Translations under genes and position numbers: made by a program
Shown: positions 53,951 to 63,927 of the stretch, piece after piece
Numbering within the stretch: position 1 is the first letter of the stretch
Layout of the letters: the number at the start of each line of letters is the position of its first letter
Notes under the pieces: generated by a model
Told to the model about the DNA's origin: nothing
The model's database searches: none
The model's input: only the letters and a program-made list of their open reading frames with translations
From: DATFWC01 sp963777755
Lineage (GTDB): Bacteria; Pseudomonadota; Alphaproteobacteria; Rhizobiales; Xanthobacteraceae
Length of the DNA: 64,000 nucleotides
Assembly: GCA_963777755.1 (NCBI GenBank)
Contig: CAVZSC010000017.1
Span: 1 to 64,000, forward strand
Direction of reading: 5' to 3'

Positions 53951-54913
53951 CTACTCCGGCTCGATGCCGGCGTCCTTGATCATCTTGCCCCAGCTGGCGA
54001 GCTGACCCCTGACGAACTCGTCGAACTCCGCGGGCGTGCTGGCGAAGGCCTCGAACCCGGTGGCGGCGATCTTCGCCTTGATCTCCGGATCGCCCAGGAT
54101 GGCGCGCACCTCGGTGTTGAGCCGGGCGACGATGTCGCCCGGCGTTCCCGCGGGCGCGAACAGCCCGGCCCACGAATCCATCTCGAAATCGGTCACGCCT
54201 GCTTCATGCAGCGACGGCACTTCCGGGAACAAGACGCTGCGCGCCTTGCGCGTCGTGCCGAGCGCCCGCAACGTGTTCGCCCGCACGTGCGGCATCGCCG
54301 TCGTGAGATCGGCGAACATCATCGACACGCGGCCCCCCAGCACGTCGTTGAGCGCCGGCGGCACGCTCTTGTACGGCACATGCAGGATGTCGACGCCGGC
54401 CCAGCGCTTGAGGGTCTCGCCGGCCACGATGCCGGACGTGTTTCCGCTGGCGAAGGTGAGCTTGCCGGGATTGGCCTTGGCATAGGCGATGAGCTCGGCG
54501 ACCGACTTCGCCGGTATCTCCGGATTGACGACGAGCAGCAGGGTGTAGCTGCCGATGCGCGAGATCGGCGCGAAATCCTTCACCGGATCGTACGGGACGT
54601 TCTTGGCGAGGAACGGAACCGCCGAATGCGGGCTGTTGGTGCCCATGATCAGCGTGTAGCCATCGGGCGCCGAGCGCGCCACGTAGGTGGCGGCGATCGC
54701 GCCGTTGGCGCCCGGCTTGGGCTCGACCACGACGGTCTGCTTGAGCGCCGTCGACAGAAAATGGCCGAGGATGCGGGTGATCGAGTCGGTGCCGCTGCCG
54801 GCACCGAACGGCACGATGATGGTGACCGACTTGGCGGGATAGGGTTGGGCGTGGGCCGCTCCGCCGAGCGCAAGAATGCACGCGGCGACGAACAGATGAA
54901 GCAGGCTGTGCAT
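53951..54913 (-). CDS. Bug-family (TctC) solute-binding protein
   Basis: 320 residues from ATG 54913 (AGGAGG upstream). Signal peptide (LFVAACILALGGAAHA). Bug-family features: YPAKSVTIIVPFGAGSGTDSITRIL, VVVEPKPGANGAIAATYVARSAPDGYTLIMGTN, VPYDPVKDFAPISRIG, GTTRKARSVLFPEVPSLHEAGV. These proteins feed tripartite tricarboxylate transporters; no TctA/TctB genes are in the window, a common situation for orphan Bugs. Confidence 0.92.
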   Translation of the reverse strand: MHSLLHLFVAACILALGGAAHAQPYPAKSVTIIVPFGAGSGTDSITRILGHFLSTALKQTVVVEPKPGANGAIAATYVARSAPDGYTLIMGTNSPHSAVPFLAKNVPYDPVKDFAPISRIGSYTLLLVVNPEIPAKSVAELIAYAKANPGKLTFASGNTSGIVAGETLKRWAGVDILHVPYKSVPPALNDVLGGRVSMMFADLTTAMPHVRANTLRALGTTRKARSVLFPEVPSLHEAGVTDFEMDSWAGLFAPAGTPGDIVARLNTEVRAILGDPEIKAKIAATGFEAFASTPAEFDEFVRGQLASWGKMIKDAGIEPE

Positions 54914-54971
54914 CGTATCGTTCCTCCTGTGGTCGGTATTTGTTGTGCGCCTTGTCGTCAGCGCTTGTCGT

Positions 54972-55943
54972 TCAAAGCCATTTTCTCCATTTGAAGAAAA
55001 GATAGGGCACGATCGCCACCACCAGCATCAGGGCGAGCGCGCCAGGGTAGCCGAGCGACCAGTCCAGCTCGGGGATGTTCTTGAAGTTCATGCCGTAGAT
55101 GGAGGCGACCAGCGTCGGCGGCATCAACACCACCGCAACGACGGAAAAGATCTTGATGATGCTGTTCTGCTCCAGCGATGCCAACAGCAGGTTCGCCTCC
55201 AGGGCCGCACCGAGCAGATCGCGCAGATTGTCGATGCTTTCCACCAGCCGGATGACGTGATCCTGGACGTCGCGAAAATACGGGTACATCGCCTGGTCGA
55301 TCAGCGGCACGTCGAACCGCATCATGCGGTTGCACACTTCCTGCAGCGGCTGGACCGCCCGGCGCAGCAGCAGCAATTCATGGCGCAGCTCGTAGATCCG
55401 GGCGACGGTCGGTTGACTCGCGGAGCGGGAAAAGACCGCGTCCTCCAGCGCATCCACTTCCCCTTCCAGCTCGTGCACGACGGGAAAATAGTGATCGACG
55501 ATGAAATCCATCACCGAATAGACGACGAAGCTCTCCCCCATCGACAGCATCCTGGGGGCGCTTTCGCAGCGCGTGCGCACGTCCGTATAGGCGGTCGTCG
55601 AGCCGTGCCGAACCGTAACCACGTAGCCGCGGCCGGCGAAGATGTGGGTTTCGCCGAACTGAATCCGGCCATCCTGGAGGTGCGCGGTGCGCAGGACGAG
55701 GAACAGCAACTCGCCGTAGATCTCGAGCTTCGGCCGCTGGTGCGCCCGGTGCGCATCTTCGACCGCAAGGTCGTGCAGGCCGAACCGCTTCTGCACCGTG
55801 TGCAGCAAGTCCTGGTCCGGCTCGTGCAGCCCGATCCAGACGAAGCGGCCCTCGCCCGTCTGGACGGGCGACGCCTGCTCGAGGTCAATGTCCGCGACGC
55901 GGCATCCGCCTTGATAGGCCGCGCAATTGACGACCTTGCCCAT
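54972..55943 (-). CDS. corA: Magnesium/cobalt transporter CorA family
   Basis: 323 residues from ATG 55943 (GGGGAAG upstream). Long cytoplasmic N-terminal domain (FVWIGLHEPDQDLLHTVQKRFGLHDLAVEDA), stalk helix, and two C-terminal transmembrane helices with the diagnostic YGMNFKN selectivity motif (GMN) between them, ending FFKWRKWL. The family forms pentameric Mg2+ channels; some relatives (ZntB) export zinc. It lies between two Bug genes, 58 and 27 bases away. Confidence 0.93.
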   Translation of the reverse strand: MGKVVNCAAYQGGCRVADIDLEQASPVQTGEGRFVWIGLHEPDQDLLHTVQKRFGLHDLAVEDAHRAHQRPKLEIYGELLFLVLRTAHLQDGRIQFGETHIFAGRGYVVTVRHGSTTAYTDVRTRCESAPRMLSMGESFVVYSVMDFIVDHYFPVVHELEGEVDALEDAVFSRSASQPTVARIYELRHELLLLRRAVQPLQEVCNRMMRFDVPLIDQAMYPYFRDVQDHVIRLVESIDNLRDLLGAALEANLLLASLEQNSIIKIFSVVAVVLMPPTLVASIYGMNFKNIPELDWSLGYPGALALMLVVAIVPYLFFKWRKWL

Positions 55944-55970
55944 GGCCGCTTCCCCTGCGGCGGACACTCC

Positions 55971-56975
55971 CTATTGCTTGGGAATTCCGGCGCGCTCGAT
56001 CACCTTCGCCCACTTGTCGATGTCCTGCCTGAGGCGCGCGCCGAGCTCGGCCGGGCTGCTCGCCTTCGCCTCGATGCCGACATCGGCATACTGCTTCTTC
56101 ACGTCGGGATTGGCCAGGATGTCCCGCAGCGCGCCGTTCACCACGTTGATGACGTCGGCGGGCGTGCCCTGCGGCGCGAACATGCCGTTCCACGAGGTGA
56201 CCTCGTAGCCAGAAACGCCGGCCTCCTGCACCGTCGGCACGTTCGGCAGGCTCGGCGAACGGGTGGGTCCGGAGACCGCGAGCGCGTGCAGCTTTCCGTC
56301 CGCCAGGCCGGCACGCACCGCCGCATGGAACTCGATCATCAGGTCGACGTCGTTACGCAGAATGGCGATGATGATTTCGGGGGTTCCGCGGTAGGGAACG
56401 ATCTGGAAGTCCACGCCGGCCGAGAACTTGAACAGCTCGGCGCCGAGGTTCTGGGTGCTGCCGATATTGATCGTGCCGACATTGAGCTTGCCGGGCCGCT
56501 CGCGCGCCGCCTTGACGAAATCCTGCAGCGTACGAATCGGCGATTGCGCGTTGGCCACGAACACCAGGTCGAACGCGCCAAGCTGCGAGATCAGCGCGAA
56601 CTCCTTCACCGGATCGAACGGCAGCGCCTTGAACAGCGGCACGCTGATCGCCGTGCCGTTGGTGACGAGGCCGAGCGTATAGCCGTCCGGCGCGGCGCCG
56701 AGCACGGTGCGCACCGCATTGATGCCGCCGGCGCCCGGCTGGTTCTCCACCACGAAGCGCTGCCCGAGCTTGTCGCCGAGCTTCTCCGCCGTCAGGCGCG
56801 AGGTGACGTCGGCGACGCCGCCGGCTCCGAACGGCAGGACGAAACGGACCGGACGGTTGGGATAGGCCGCTTGCGCCCGGGTCAAATCCGACGCCAGCGA
56901 TACGAACGGTGCCGCCGCCAGGGCCTTGCACATCGTTCGGCGCGACAGCGCGGCGCCTTTATGCGTAGTCGTCAT
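55971..56975 (-). CDS. Bug-family (TctC) solute-binding protein
   Basis: About 334 residues from ATG 56975 (a GTG at 56981 is possible). Twin-arginine-like leader (LSRRTMCKALAAAPFVSLASDLTRAQA). YPNRPVRFVLPFGAGGVADVTSRL, VVENQPGAGGINAVRTVLGAAPDGYTLGL, LPFDPVKEFALISQLG and NVPTVQEAGVSGYEVTSWNGMFAPQGTP are typical Bug motifs. Only moderately similar to the one at 53951, so a different ligand is likely. Confidence 0.92.
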   Translation of the reverse strand: MTTTHKGAALSRRTMCKALAAAPFVSLASDLTRAQAAYPNRPVRFVLPFGAGGVADVTSRLTAEKLGDKLGQRFVVENQPGAGGINAVRTVLGAAPDGYTLGLVTNGTAISVPLFKALPFDPVKEFALISQLGAFDLVFVANAQSPIRTLQDFVKAARERPGKLNVGTINIGSTQNLGAELFKFSAGVDFQIVPYRGTPEIIIAILRNDVDLMIEFHAAVRAGLADGKLHALAVSGPTRSPSLPNVPTVQEAGVSGYEVTSWNGMFAPQGTPADVINVVNGALRDILANPDVKKQYADVGIEAKASSPAELGARLRQDIDKWAKVIERAGIPKQ

Positions 56976-57073
56976 CGTCACCTATTCTCCATGGTCGAAC
57001 ATCTGCCATCGCCCCGCGGGCGGCGGCCCCTCGGGGGCGCCACCTGCGAGGCCAATGGTCAGGTTTTGCTCGT

Positions 57074-59292
57074 CTACGCAAGCGCGGCTTTGACGCGTTG
57101 CGGATTCATCGGCAGATCGCGGATGCGCTTGCCCGTGGCGTGGGCAAAGGCATTGGCGATCGCCGCCGACCGCGGGGCCCTGCGAGCCTTCGCCGGCCCC
57201 CATCGGCCGCTCGTTGGGGCGGTTGATCAGCGCGATCTCCACCTTCGGCACCTCCGGCATGGTCATGATCGGATAGCTCGCCCAGTCGCGCGAGGTGATG
57301 CCGTCGCGATCGAACAGGACCTGCTCCTTCAAGGTCCAGCTCGCCGACTGGATGATGCCGCCCTCGGTCTGGTTGATCAGCCCGTCGGGATTGATGATCA
57401 GGCCGGCGTCGATCGCCGCATAGGCACGCGGCACGCGGACGACGCCGCTCGCCCGGTCGACCTCGATGTCGGCGATCACCGCCACGTAGCAGGCGAGGTT
57501 CTTGTACTTGGAAAAGGCGATGCCGCGGCCGCGCGTGCCGTCGCCCTTCTGGCCCTCCTTCCAGTTCGCCTTGGCGGCGACCGCCTCGATCACCGCGCGG
57601 GCGCGCGGATCCTTCAGGTGCGCCAGGCGGAACGCCACCGGATCGGCACCGGCCGCGCTCGCGAGCTCGTCCATGAAGGACTCGGAGGCGAACACGTTGG
57701 CATAGGCGCCGAGCGTGCGCAGCGCCGACACGCGGATCGGCATCTCCTGCACGAAATGATTGCACCACCCGCTGGCTGGGGAAGTCATAGAGCGGGATCG
57801 CGTTGCGGTCCCCTCCTCCCGCCGGCTGCGGCGGGCTGGTCGGCTCGCCCATGCGCAACGGATCGGCCAGGTACCAGGCCGCCAGCACGTTGCTCCCCTT
57901 CGACGACATCGGGCGGGTCGAGTGCGAGTTGCTCCACAGCTCGTACTGCCAGTCGGCGATGCGGCCGTCGGGGCCGAGCGCCGCCTTCGCCTGCATCACC
58001 ATGGCGGCCCCGTAGGGCTCCCAGGCGAACTCGTCGTCGCGCATCCATTGCAGGCGCACCGGCCGGCCCGGCACGGCGCGCGCCAGCAGCGCCGCGTCGA
58101 GCGCGACGTCGTCGGCGCCGTTGTGGCCGTAGCAGCCGGAGCCCTCCACGTGGATGCAGCGGACGTCGGCCGGCTGCATCTTCAGCGCCAGCACGAGCTC
58201 GGCGCGCAGCGGGAACACGCCCTGCGAATGGGTCCACACGGTGAGCTTGCCGTCACGGAATTCGGCGAGCGCCGCCGACGGGCCGATCGAGCCATGCGCA
58301 GTGGTAGGGCTTGGTATAGGTGGCCTCGAGCACGCGGGCGCCGGGCGGCACCGGCGCCTGCTTGACGCCGATCACCGAGTCCTTGGATGTGAGCGACTTG
58401 ATGTGGTCGTAGATGCGCGCCGGGTCGGGCAGCGCCGGCCCTCGCGTCCACTGCGCACTCTGCCGGAGCGCAGCGCGTGCCTTGACGGCCTGCTCCTCGC
58501 GCTCGGCGATGACGCCGAGGAACGATCCGTCGCGCACCACTGCGATGACGCCCGGCAGCGCCTTGACCGCCGCCTCGTCGAAGCGCTCGAGCGTCGCCCC
58601 ATAGTTCGGCGGGCGCACCACGCGGCCATGCACCATGCCGGGCAGCCGCACGTCCTGCACGAACGCAGGCGCCGCCGGTGACCTTGGCCGGGATGTCAGT
58701 GCGCGGGATCGACTTGCCGACGAAACGGTGGCTCGCCACCGGCTTCGGCGTCGACCTTGGCGCTCGCCTCGCGCTTGAAATCCGACTTCGGCGGCGAGCT
58801 CGCCGTAGCCGACCTTGCGGCCGTCCTGGCGCGCTGATCACGCCGTCGGCGACAGTGAGCGTGTCGGCCGCAACGGCGAGCCGCTTGGCGGCGAGCTCGA
58901 TGAGAATGGCGCGCGCTTCCGCACCCGCCATGCGCAAAGCCGTGCCGCTGTTCTCGACCGACTGGCTGCCGGCCGTCTGTCCCTCGTTGGGCGTGCGGCC
59001 GGTGTCGCCGGAGATCACAGCGATGCGCTCGAGCGGCAGGTCGAGCTCCTCGGCCGCGATCTGGCGCAGCGCCGTGAGGATGCCCTGCCCGAGCTCGACC
59101 TTGCCGGTGAACACGGTGGCGGTGCCGTCGGCATTGATGCGCAGCCACGCATCGAGCCGGCGGTTGGTCTGCAGGCTGCCCGGCAGCCGCGGCGGCTCCT
59201 GCGCGAACAGGCGCGTCGGGATCGAGCGAGAAGGCGACGACGATGGCGCCGAGCCCGGCGGAGAACTGGCGGCGGTTGAGGGAGGCGTTCAT
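57074..59292 (-). pseudogene. Molybdenum hydroxylase large subunit, IorB-type (third copy, multiply frameshifted)
   Basis: From ATG 59292 (MNASLNRRQFSAGLGAIVVAFSLDP, Tat-like leader) to a TAG at 57074, the protein of about 730 residues reads through only if eight frame changes are accepted, near 59225, 58830, 58800, 58750, 58675, 58300, 57775 and 57165. Every one fits a single extra base. Family motifs return after each: VFTGKVELGQGILTALRQIAAEEL, PAKVTGG, LPGMVHGRVVRPPNYGA, ALRTLGAYANVFASESFMDELA, and a C-terminus with RPMGAGEGSQGP and RIRDLPMNPQRVKAALA. Unlike the two copies at 47-52 kb it keeps the GAGE catalytic Glu. Decay and consensus error cannot be separated from sequence alone. Confidence 0.85.
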
Positions 59293-59293
59293 G

Positions 59294-59762
59294 TCAGGTC
59301 CTCCCCATCTCGCCGGCCGCGCGCATGACGGCGGCGACGATGCGGTTGTGCGTCCCGCAGCGGCAGAGGTTGCCGGCGAGCCCGTCCCGCACCTCCTGCT
59401 CGCTTGCGCGCGGATTGGTCTCGATCAGCGCCTTCGCGGCCATGATCATGCCGCTGGTGCAATAGCCGCACTGCGCCGCCTGCTCGGCGATGAACGCGCG
59501 CTGCAGCGGATGCGGCTTGTCGATCGTGCCGAGCGCCTCGATCGTGGTGATCTCGGCGTTGCCGAGTCGCGCCGATCTCGGTGACGCACGAGCGCGCCGG
59601 CTTGCCGTCGATCAGCACCGTGCAGGCGCCGCACTGGGCCAGCCCGCAGCCGAACTTGGCGCCGTTGAGCTCCAGGTCGTTGCGCAGGACGTAGAGCAGC
59701 GGCGTATCGGGCTCGGCCGGCACCGACCGGCTCGTCCCGTTGACCTTCAGGCTGATCGCCAT
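59294..59762 (-). CDS. 2Fe-2S subunit of molybdenum hydroxylase, IorA-type (frameshifted)
   Basis: About 155 residues from ATG 59762 (GGGAGG upstream). First cluster KFGCGLAQCGACTVLIDGKPARSC; the second (CGYCTSG ... NLCRCGTHNRIVAAVMRAA) appears in another frame after an apparent single extra base near 59570. All eight cysteines are present once joined. The stop (59294-59296) precedes the IorB start at 59292 by one base. Partner of the frameshifted large subunit. Confidence 0.85.
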
Positions 59763-59902
59763 GGTGGGCACCTCCCAGAGTCGACGGGATCAGGCCCGCC
59801 GTTGTTGATTTAAACCAATTCCATTGTGCGCCGGAGCGGTGCGGTCGTCCAGCGGAAGCTTGACGCGGTAGCACACGAGTTGTCCGGCGGAGCCCGTCGG
59901 CG

Positions 59903-61044
59903 TCAGGGGGCGCAAACCGGGATATCCCCGCGCGCCCAGCCTTCCTTCGTCTGCGCGCGAAAATCCTGAAACCTCCCCTCCGCGATCGCTGCCCGCATGC
60001 CCGCCATCAGCTCCTGGTAATAGGCGAGGTTGACGGCGGTGAGCAGCATGGCGCCGAGCATCTCGTTCGCCTTCACCAGATGATGCAGGTAGGCGCGGGA
60101 GTAATCCCGCGCGGCCGGGCATGCGCTCTCCGCGTCGAGCGGGCGCGGGTCGGCGGCGTGGCGGGCATTCTTCAGGTTGATCGGCCCGAACCGGCTGAAC
60201 GCCAGGCCGTGCCGGCCGTTGCGGGTCGGCATGACGCAGTCGAACATGTCCATGCCGCGCGCGACCGACTCCAGCAGGTCTTCGGGCGTACCCACCCCCA
60301 TGAGGTAGCGCGGCCGATCGGCCGGCAGCAGCGGCGCGACCTCGCCGACGATCGCGCAGCATCACCGCCTGCGGCTCGCCCACCGCGAGGCCGCCGATGG
60401 CGTAGCCGTGAAAGCCGATATCGACCAGCGCCCGCGCGCTGGCGTGCCGCTGCGCGGGTTCGTCGCCGCCCTGCACGATGCCGAATAGCGCGCGCCCGGG
60501 TGGCGCCTGCTCGAACGCACGCTTGCAGCGCTCGCCCCAGGCGAGCGAGAGCCGCACGCCGCGCTCGATCTCGGCCAGCGAAGCCGGCAGCTTCACGCAC
60601 TCGTCGAGCTGCATGACGATGTCGGCACCGAGCAGCGTCTGGATCTCGACCGCGCGCTCGGGCGTGAGCTCGTGCGACGAGCCGTCGAGGTGGGAGCGGA
60701 ACGTCACGCCCGTGTCCTCGACCTTGCGCAGGCCCGCGAGCGACATCACCTGGAAGCCGCCGGAATCGGTAAGGATCGGCAGCGGCCAGTTCATGAAGCG
60801 ATGCAGGCCGCCGAGCGCGGCCACACGCTGGGGGCCCGGCCGCAGCATCAGGTGATAGGTGTTGGCGAGTACGATGTCGGCGCCCGACGCCGCGCACCTG
60901 ATCCGGATACATGCCCTTCACGGTCGCCTGGGTGCCGACCGGCATGAACGCCGGCGTGCGCACCCGTCCGTGCGGGGTGGCGATCTCGCCCAGCCGCGCG
61001 GCGCCGTCGGTCGCCAGCAGTTTGAAGAAAAAGCCGGGCGTCAT
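59903..61044 (-). CDS. tgt: tRNA-guanine transglycosylase (frameshifted)
   Basis: About 380 residues from ATG 61044 (MTPGFFFKLLATDGAARLGEIATPHGRVRTPAFMPVGTQATVKGMYPDQVR). Continues in a second frame (MLRPGPQRVAALGGLHRFMNWPLPILTDSGGFQVMSL, FGIVQGGD, IGGLAVGEP) and a third (MGVGTPEDLLESVARGMDMFDCVMPTRNGRHG, ending GWARGDIPVCAP). The nucleophile Asp (LTDSGGFQ region / FDCVMPTRNGRHG) is present. The C-terminal zinc cysteines (CxCxxC) that normally sit near LKNARHAADPRPLDAESACPA are only partly seen in this frame. Two single extra bases, within CCC at 60883-60885 and near 60355, explain the shifts. Exchanges G34 for preQ1 in GUN tRNAs. Confidence 0.9.
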
Positions 61045-61232
61045 CGGAAGGAGTGCTGAAGGTTGCGATGGCTCATGCTGCGAACCGGGAGGCGTATCAA
61101 CCGCCGTGGCGCCATGTCCAGGGACGAAATCCGGCACCGGTAACGCTTTGCTAGCCCGGATACCGTATTGCGGCCAATATCGGGGGGGCCGGCTCGCTGC
61201 GCCAGACCCGGGCCACGAAGGGCAGTCGACAT

Positions 61233-62087
61233 ATGAGCGCCTCGGTTCTGCAAGAATGGCCCCGCTGCATTTCGATCATCGTCCTGTGCAGCCTGCTGCT
61301 CGTGCTGCGAAGCCAAGCCGCCGAGCCGGTCCTCGACGTGGTGATCGACGGCAACACCCGTCATTTTTCCCGGGACGCCCTCCTGGCCCGTCCGGATGCC
61401 GTCAGCATCGAATTGGCCGACAGCGTGTATGGCAAGACGATGCGCTATCGCGCGATCCCCGTGGCGGCGCTGCTGGCGGGCCGCGACCTGCCCGCGGACA
61501 GCGTGATCGAGACCGTTGCGCTCGACGGTTTCATCGCCCAGTTGCCGCTCGATCTCATTACCAATACCGACCCCGCCAAGCCGGTCGCCTGGCTCGCCAT
61601 CGAGCCCAGCAGCGAGCCATGGCCGCCGCTTCCACGCAAAACGGTCGGTGCCGGCCCGTTCTATGTCGTGTGGACCGGGGCGACGGAGGCGACGATCCGC
61701 AGCGAGCAGTGGCCGTATCAGGTGGCGAAGCTCGTGAGCCAGCCCTCGCCGGCGGCGCGCTGGCCTGAGCTCGGCGTCGATCCGGCGTTGCCTGCCACCC
61801 ATCCGGTTCGCGCCGGCCAGGCTCTCTTCGTCACGCAATGCCTGCCCTGCCACACCCTCAACGGAGCCGGCGCAAGCGAGGTCGGCCCCGACCTGAACCG
61901 GCCGATGAGCCCGACCGAATACCTGACGCCACCCGGGCTGCACGCGATGATCCGGGACCCGAAATCGGTCCGCAACTGGCCCGAGCAACGCATGCCCGGC
62001 TTCCCGGCGGACCGAATGAGCGACCGCGAGATCGACCTGGTGATCGACTATCTCGCGCATATGGCGGCCCGGCGGACGGCACGCTGA
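61233..62087 (+). CDS. Exported c-type cytochrome with N-terminal Mo-cofactor-like domain
   Basis: 284 residues from ATG 61233 (AAGGG upstream). Signal region (ISIIVLCSLLLVLRSQAAEP). Residues ~30-175 (VVIDGNTRHFSRDALLARPDAVSIELADSVYGKTMRYRAIPVAALLAG, PVAWLAIEPSS) resemble the oxidoreductase molybdopterin-binding domain used in SoxC/YedY-like proteins, apparently without cofactor ligands. The C-terminus is a class I cytochrome c: QALFVTQCLPCHTLNGAG (CxxCH heme site) and axial Met in QRMPGFPADRM. Periplasmic electron carrier; partner unknown. It separates tgt from queA, pointing the other way. Confidence 0.85.
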   Translation: MSASVLQEWPRCISIIVLCSLLLVLRSQAAEPVLDVVIDGNTRHFSRDALLARPDAVSIELADSVYGKTMRYRAIPVAALLAGRDLPADSVIETVALDGFIAQLPLDLITNTDPAKPVAWLAIEPSSEPWPPLPRKTVGAGPFYVVWTGATEATIRSEQWPYQVAKLVSQPSPAARWPELGVDPALPATHPVRAGQALFVTQCLPCHTLNGAGASEVGPDLNRPMSPTEYLTPPGLHAMIRDPKSVRNWPEQRMPGFPADRMSDREIDLVIDYLAHMAARRTAR

Positions 62088-62111
62088 CGCGGGCGAGTAC
62101 AAACCAGGCGC

Positions 62112-63188
62112 TCACCCCCGCATCAGCAGGCACGCATCCCCGTACGAATAGAACCGGTAGCCCGCTGCGATCGCGTGCGCGTAGGCGCGCCGCATCGTGT
62201 CGAGTCCGGCGAAGGCTGAGACCAGCATGAACAGGGTCGAGCGCGGCAGGTGGAAATTGGTGAGCATCGCGTCGACCGCGCGAAAGCGGTAGCCCGGGGT
62301 GATGAACAGGGCGGTCTCGCCGGAAAACGCGCGCAGCGTGCCGTCCTCGGCTGCCGCCGTCTCCAGCAGGCGCAGCGCGGTGGAGCCGACCGCAACGATA
62401 CGGCCGCCGGCGCGGCGCACGGCGTTGAGGGCCTCCGCGGTCTCCTCCGTCACCTCGCCCCATTCGGCGTGCATTACGTGATCGGCCGTATCCTCGACCT
62501 TGACGGGAAGGAACGTGCCCAACCCCACGTGCAGCGTCACGAAATGCATCCCGATGCCGCGCGCGCGCAGGCGCGTCACCAGCGCCTCGGTGAAATGCAA
62601 CGCCGCCGTCGGCGCCGCGACCGAGCCCTCCTGGCGCGCGAACATCGTCTGGTAGTCGTCGCGGTCGCGTGCGTCGGGGGCGCGGCGCGATGCGATATAG
62701 GGCGGCAGCGGCATGTCGGCGCGCTCGTCGATCGCCTGGTCGAGGATCGGGCCGTGGAACGCGAACGCAAGCGTGACCTCGCCGCCCTCCCGTTTCGCCT
62801 CGACGGTCGCATCGAGCTGGCCGAGGAAGCACACCCTGCCCTCGTCGCCGAAGCGCAGGACGTCGCCCGGCGCGAGGCGTTTTGCCGGACGCACCAGGGC
62901 CTGCCAGCGCGAGCCGTCGAGCCGCTTCGTCAGCGTCGCTTCGACCCGCGCCTCCTCGCCGCGACCGATGCGCCGCCCTTTGAGCCGCGCCGGAATGACC
63001 CGCGTGTCGTTGAGCACGATCGCATCGCCGGCGCGCAGCAGGTCGGGCAGATCGCGCATCGCGCGATCGGCGAACTCGCGCGCCTCGCCGGGCGCGACCA
63101 CCAGCAGGCGCGACGCATCGCGCGGGCTCGCCGGCCGCAGCGCGATGCGATCGGGCGGCAGCTCGAAATCGAAGTCGTCGGTACGCAT
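62112..63188 (-). CDS. queA: S-adenosylmethionine:tRNA ribosyltransferase-isomerase
   Basis: 358 residues: MRTDDFDFELPPDRIALRPASPRDASRLLVV, AIVLNDTRVIPARLKGRR, then the QueA core (PLPPYIASRRAPDARDRDDYQTMFA, GSVAAPTAALHFTEAL, LHVGLGTFLPVKVEDTADHVMHAEW, FITPGYRFRAVDAMLTNFHLPRSTLFMLVSAFAG). Forms epoxyqueuosine from preQ1-tRNA, the step after Tgt. Intact, unlike the adjacent tgt. Confidence 0.97.
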   Translation of the reverse strand: MRTDDFDFELPPDRIALRPASPRDASRLLVVAPGEAREFADRAMRDLPDLLRAGDAIVLNDTRVIPARLKGRRIGRGEEARVEATLTKRLDGSRWQALVRPAKRLAPGDVLRFGDEGRVCFLGQLDATVEAKREGGEVTLAFAFHGPILDQAIDERADMPLPPYIASRRAPDARDRDDYQTMFARQEGSVAAPTAALHFTEALVTRLRARGIGMHFVTLHVGLGTFLPVKVEDTADHVMHAEWGEVTEETAEALNAVRRAGGRIVAVGSTALRLLETAAAEDGTLRAFSGETALFITPGYRFRAVDAMLTNFHLPRSTLFMLVSAFAGLDTMRRAYAHAIAAGYRFYSYGDACLLMRG

Positions 63189-63270
63189 GGATTCAACAAG
63201 AATGCCGGCATCGCCGGCACTCGCAAGGGGACAAACCAGGCGCCTTCCGTCCGCGTCGGCGCCGCGCAGC

Positions 63271-63513
63271 TTACAAACCCGTGAGCCGGGGCGGATAGGG
63301 ATCGCGTCCGTACACCCATTCGGGGCGCACGTGATTGTTCTCGCCCATCAGCAGCACTTCCGCGCCCTCGCCGTGTTCCCCCAGCTTTTGCGCCGCATCG
63401 ATCGCGAAGAGCATGGCTTCGTTCTTGCTCTTGTAGGGTCCGTACTCTTCGTTGTCGAATTTGATCATCCATTCGTCGCCGTGCTGCACGACGACGTACT
63501 GAGCATTCGTCAT
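63271..63513 (-). CDS. DUF2188-like small protein
   Basis: 80 residues from ATG 63513 (GGGGAGG upstream): MTNAQYVVVQHGDEWMIKFDNEEYGPYKSKNEAMLFAIDAAQKLGEHGEGAEVLLMGENN and a proline-rich end. The beta-strand pair, W-x-I-K and helix (NEAMLFAIDAAQKL) are typical of DUF2188, often stress-linked. Function unknown. Confidence 0.8.
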   Translation of the reverse strand: MTNAQYVVVQHGDEWMIKFDNEEYGPYKSKNEAMLFAIDAAQKLGEHGEGAEVLLMGENNHVRPEWVYGRDPYPPRLTGL

Positions 63514-63927
63514 TGGCCTCCCCTGTCCATAGGAGACGTCTATCATAGCATAACGCCAGCGCGACTGCGACCGTTCCGGCGCATTACCGCCAGAGGAAAG
63601 CTGCGCGCTCGCCCCATATTCGCCGGCTTTGCACACATCGGATGTAGATTCTTTCTTGTCGCCGCGTCTGCGAAGAAAATTCGACTCCGGACGGGGGTGG
63701 ATCACGGCTCGAACCGACCGGGGCCCGCATCGCACCCGCGATCATCGCGCAGCCCTTCGGCACTCTTGCTGCGCTGCGATAGGTCGACCCATCACGACCG
63801 CCGCATACTTGCTCGGCCTTCAACCGCCGCAACAATGCCCCGGTGGCGTCAAATGGTATTCACATGGCGGGAGTATCCAACCGGGCGATCCTCCAGAACA
63901 AGCAATCCTCCAGAAGGAGCTCCCCCG
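63514..63927. other. Intergenic region, no gene found
   Basis: About 410 bases between divergent small-protein genes. Open frames here lack start signals and protein-like composition. Presumably contains the two promoters; no motif identified. Confidence 0.5.

Noticed and set aside
54945..58244. 1099-codon open frame on the plus strand across two Bug genes, CorA and IorB3
   Set aside because: Spans several well-supported genes on the other strand and has antisense-type composition.
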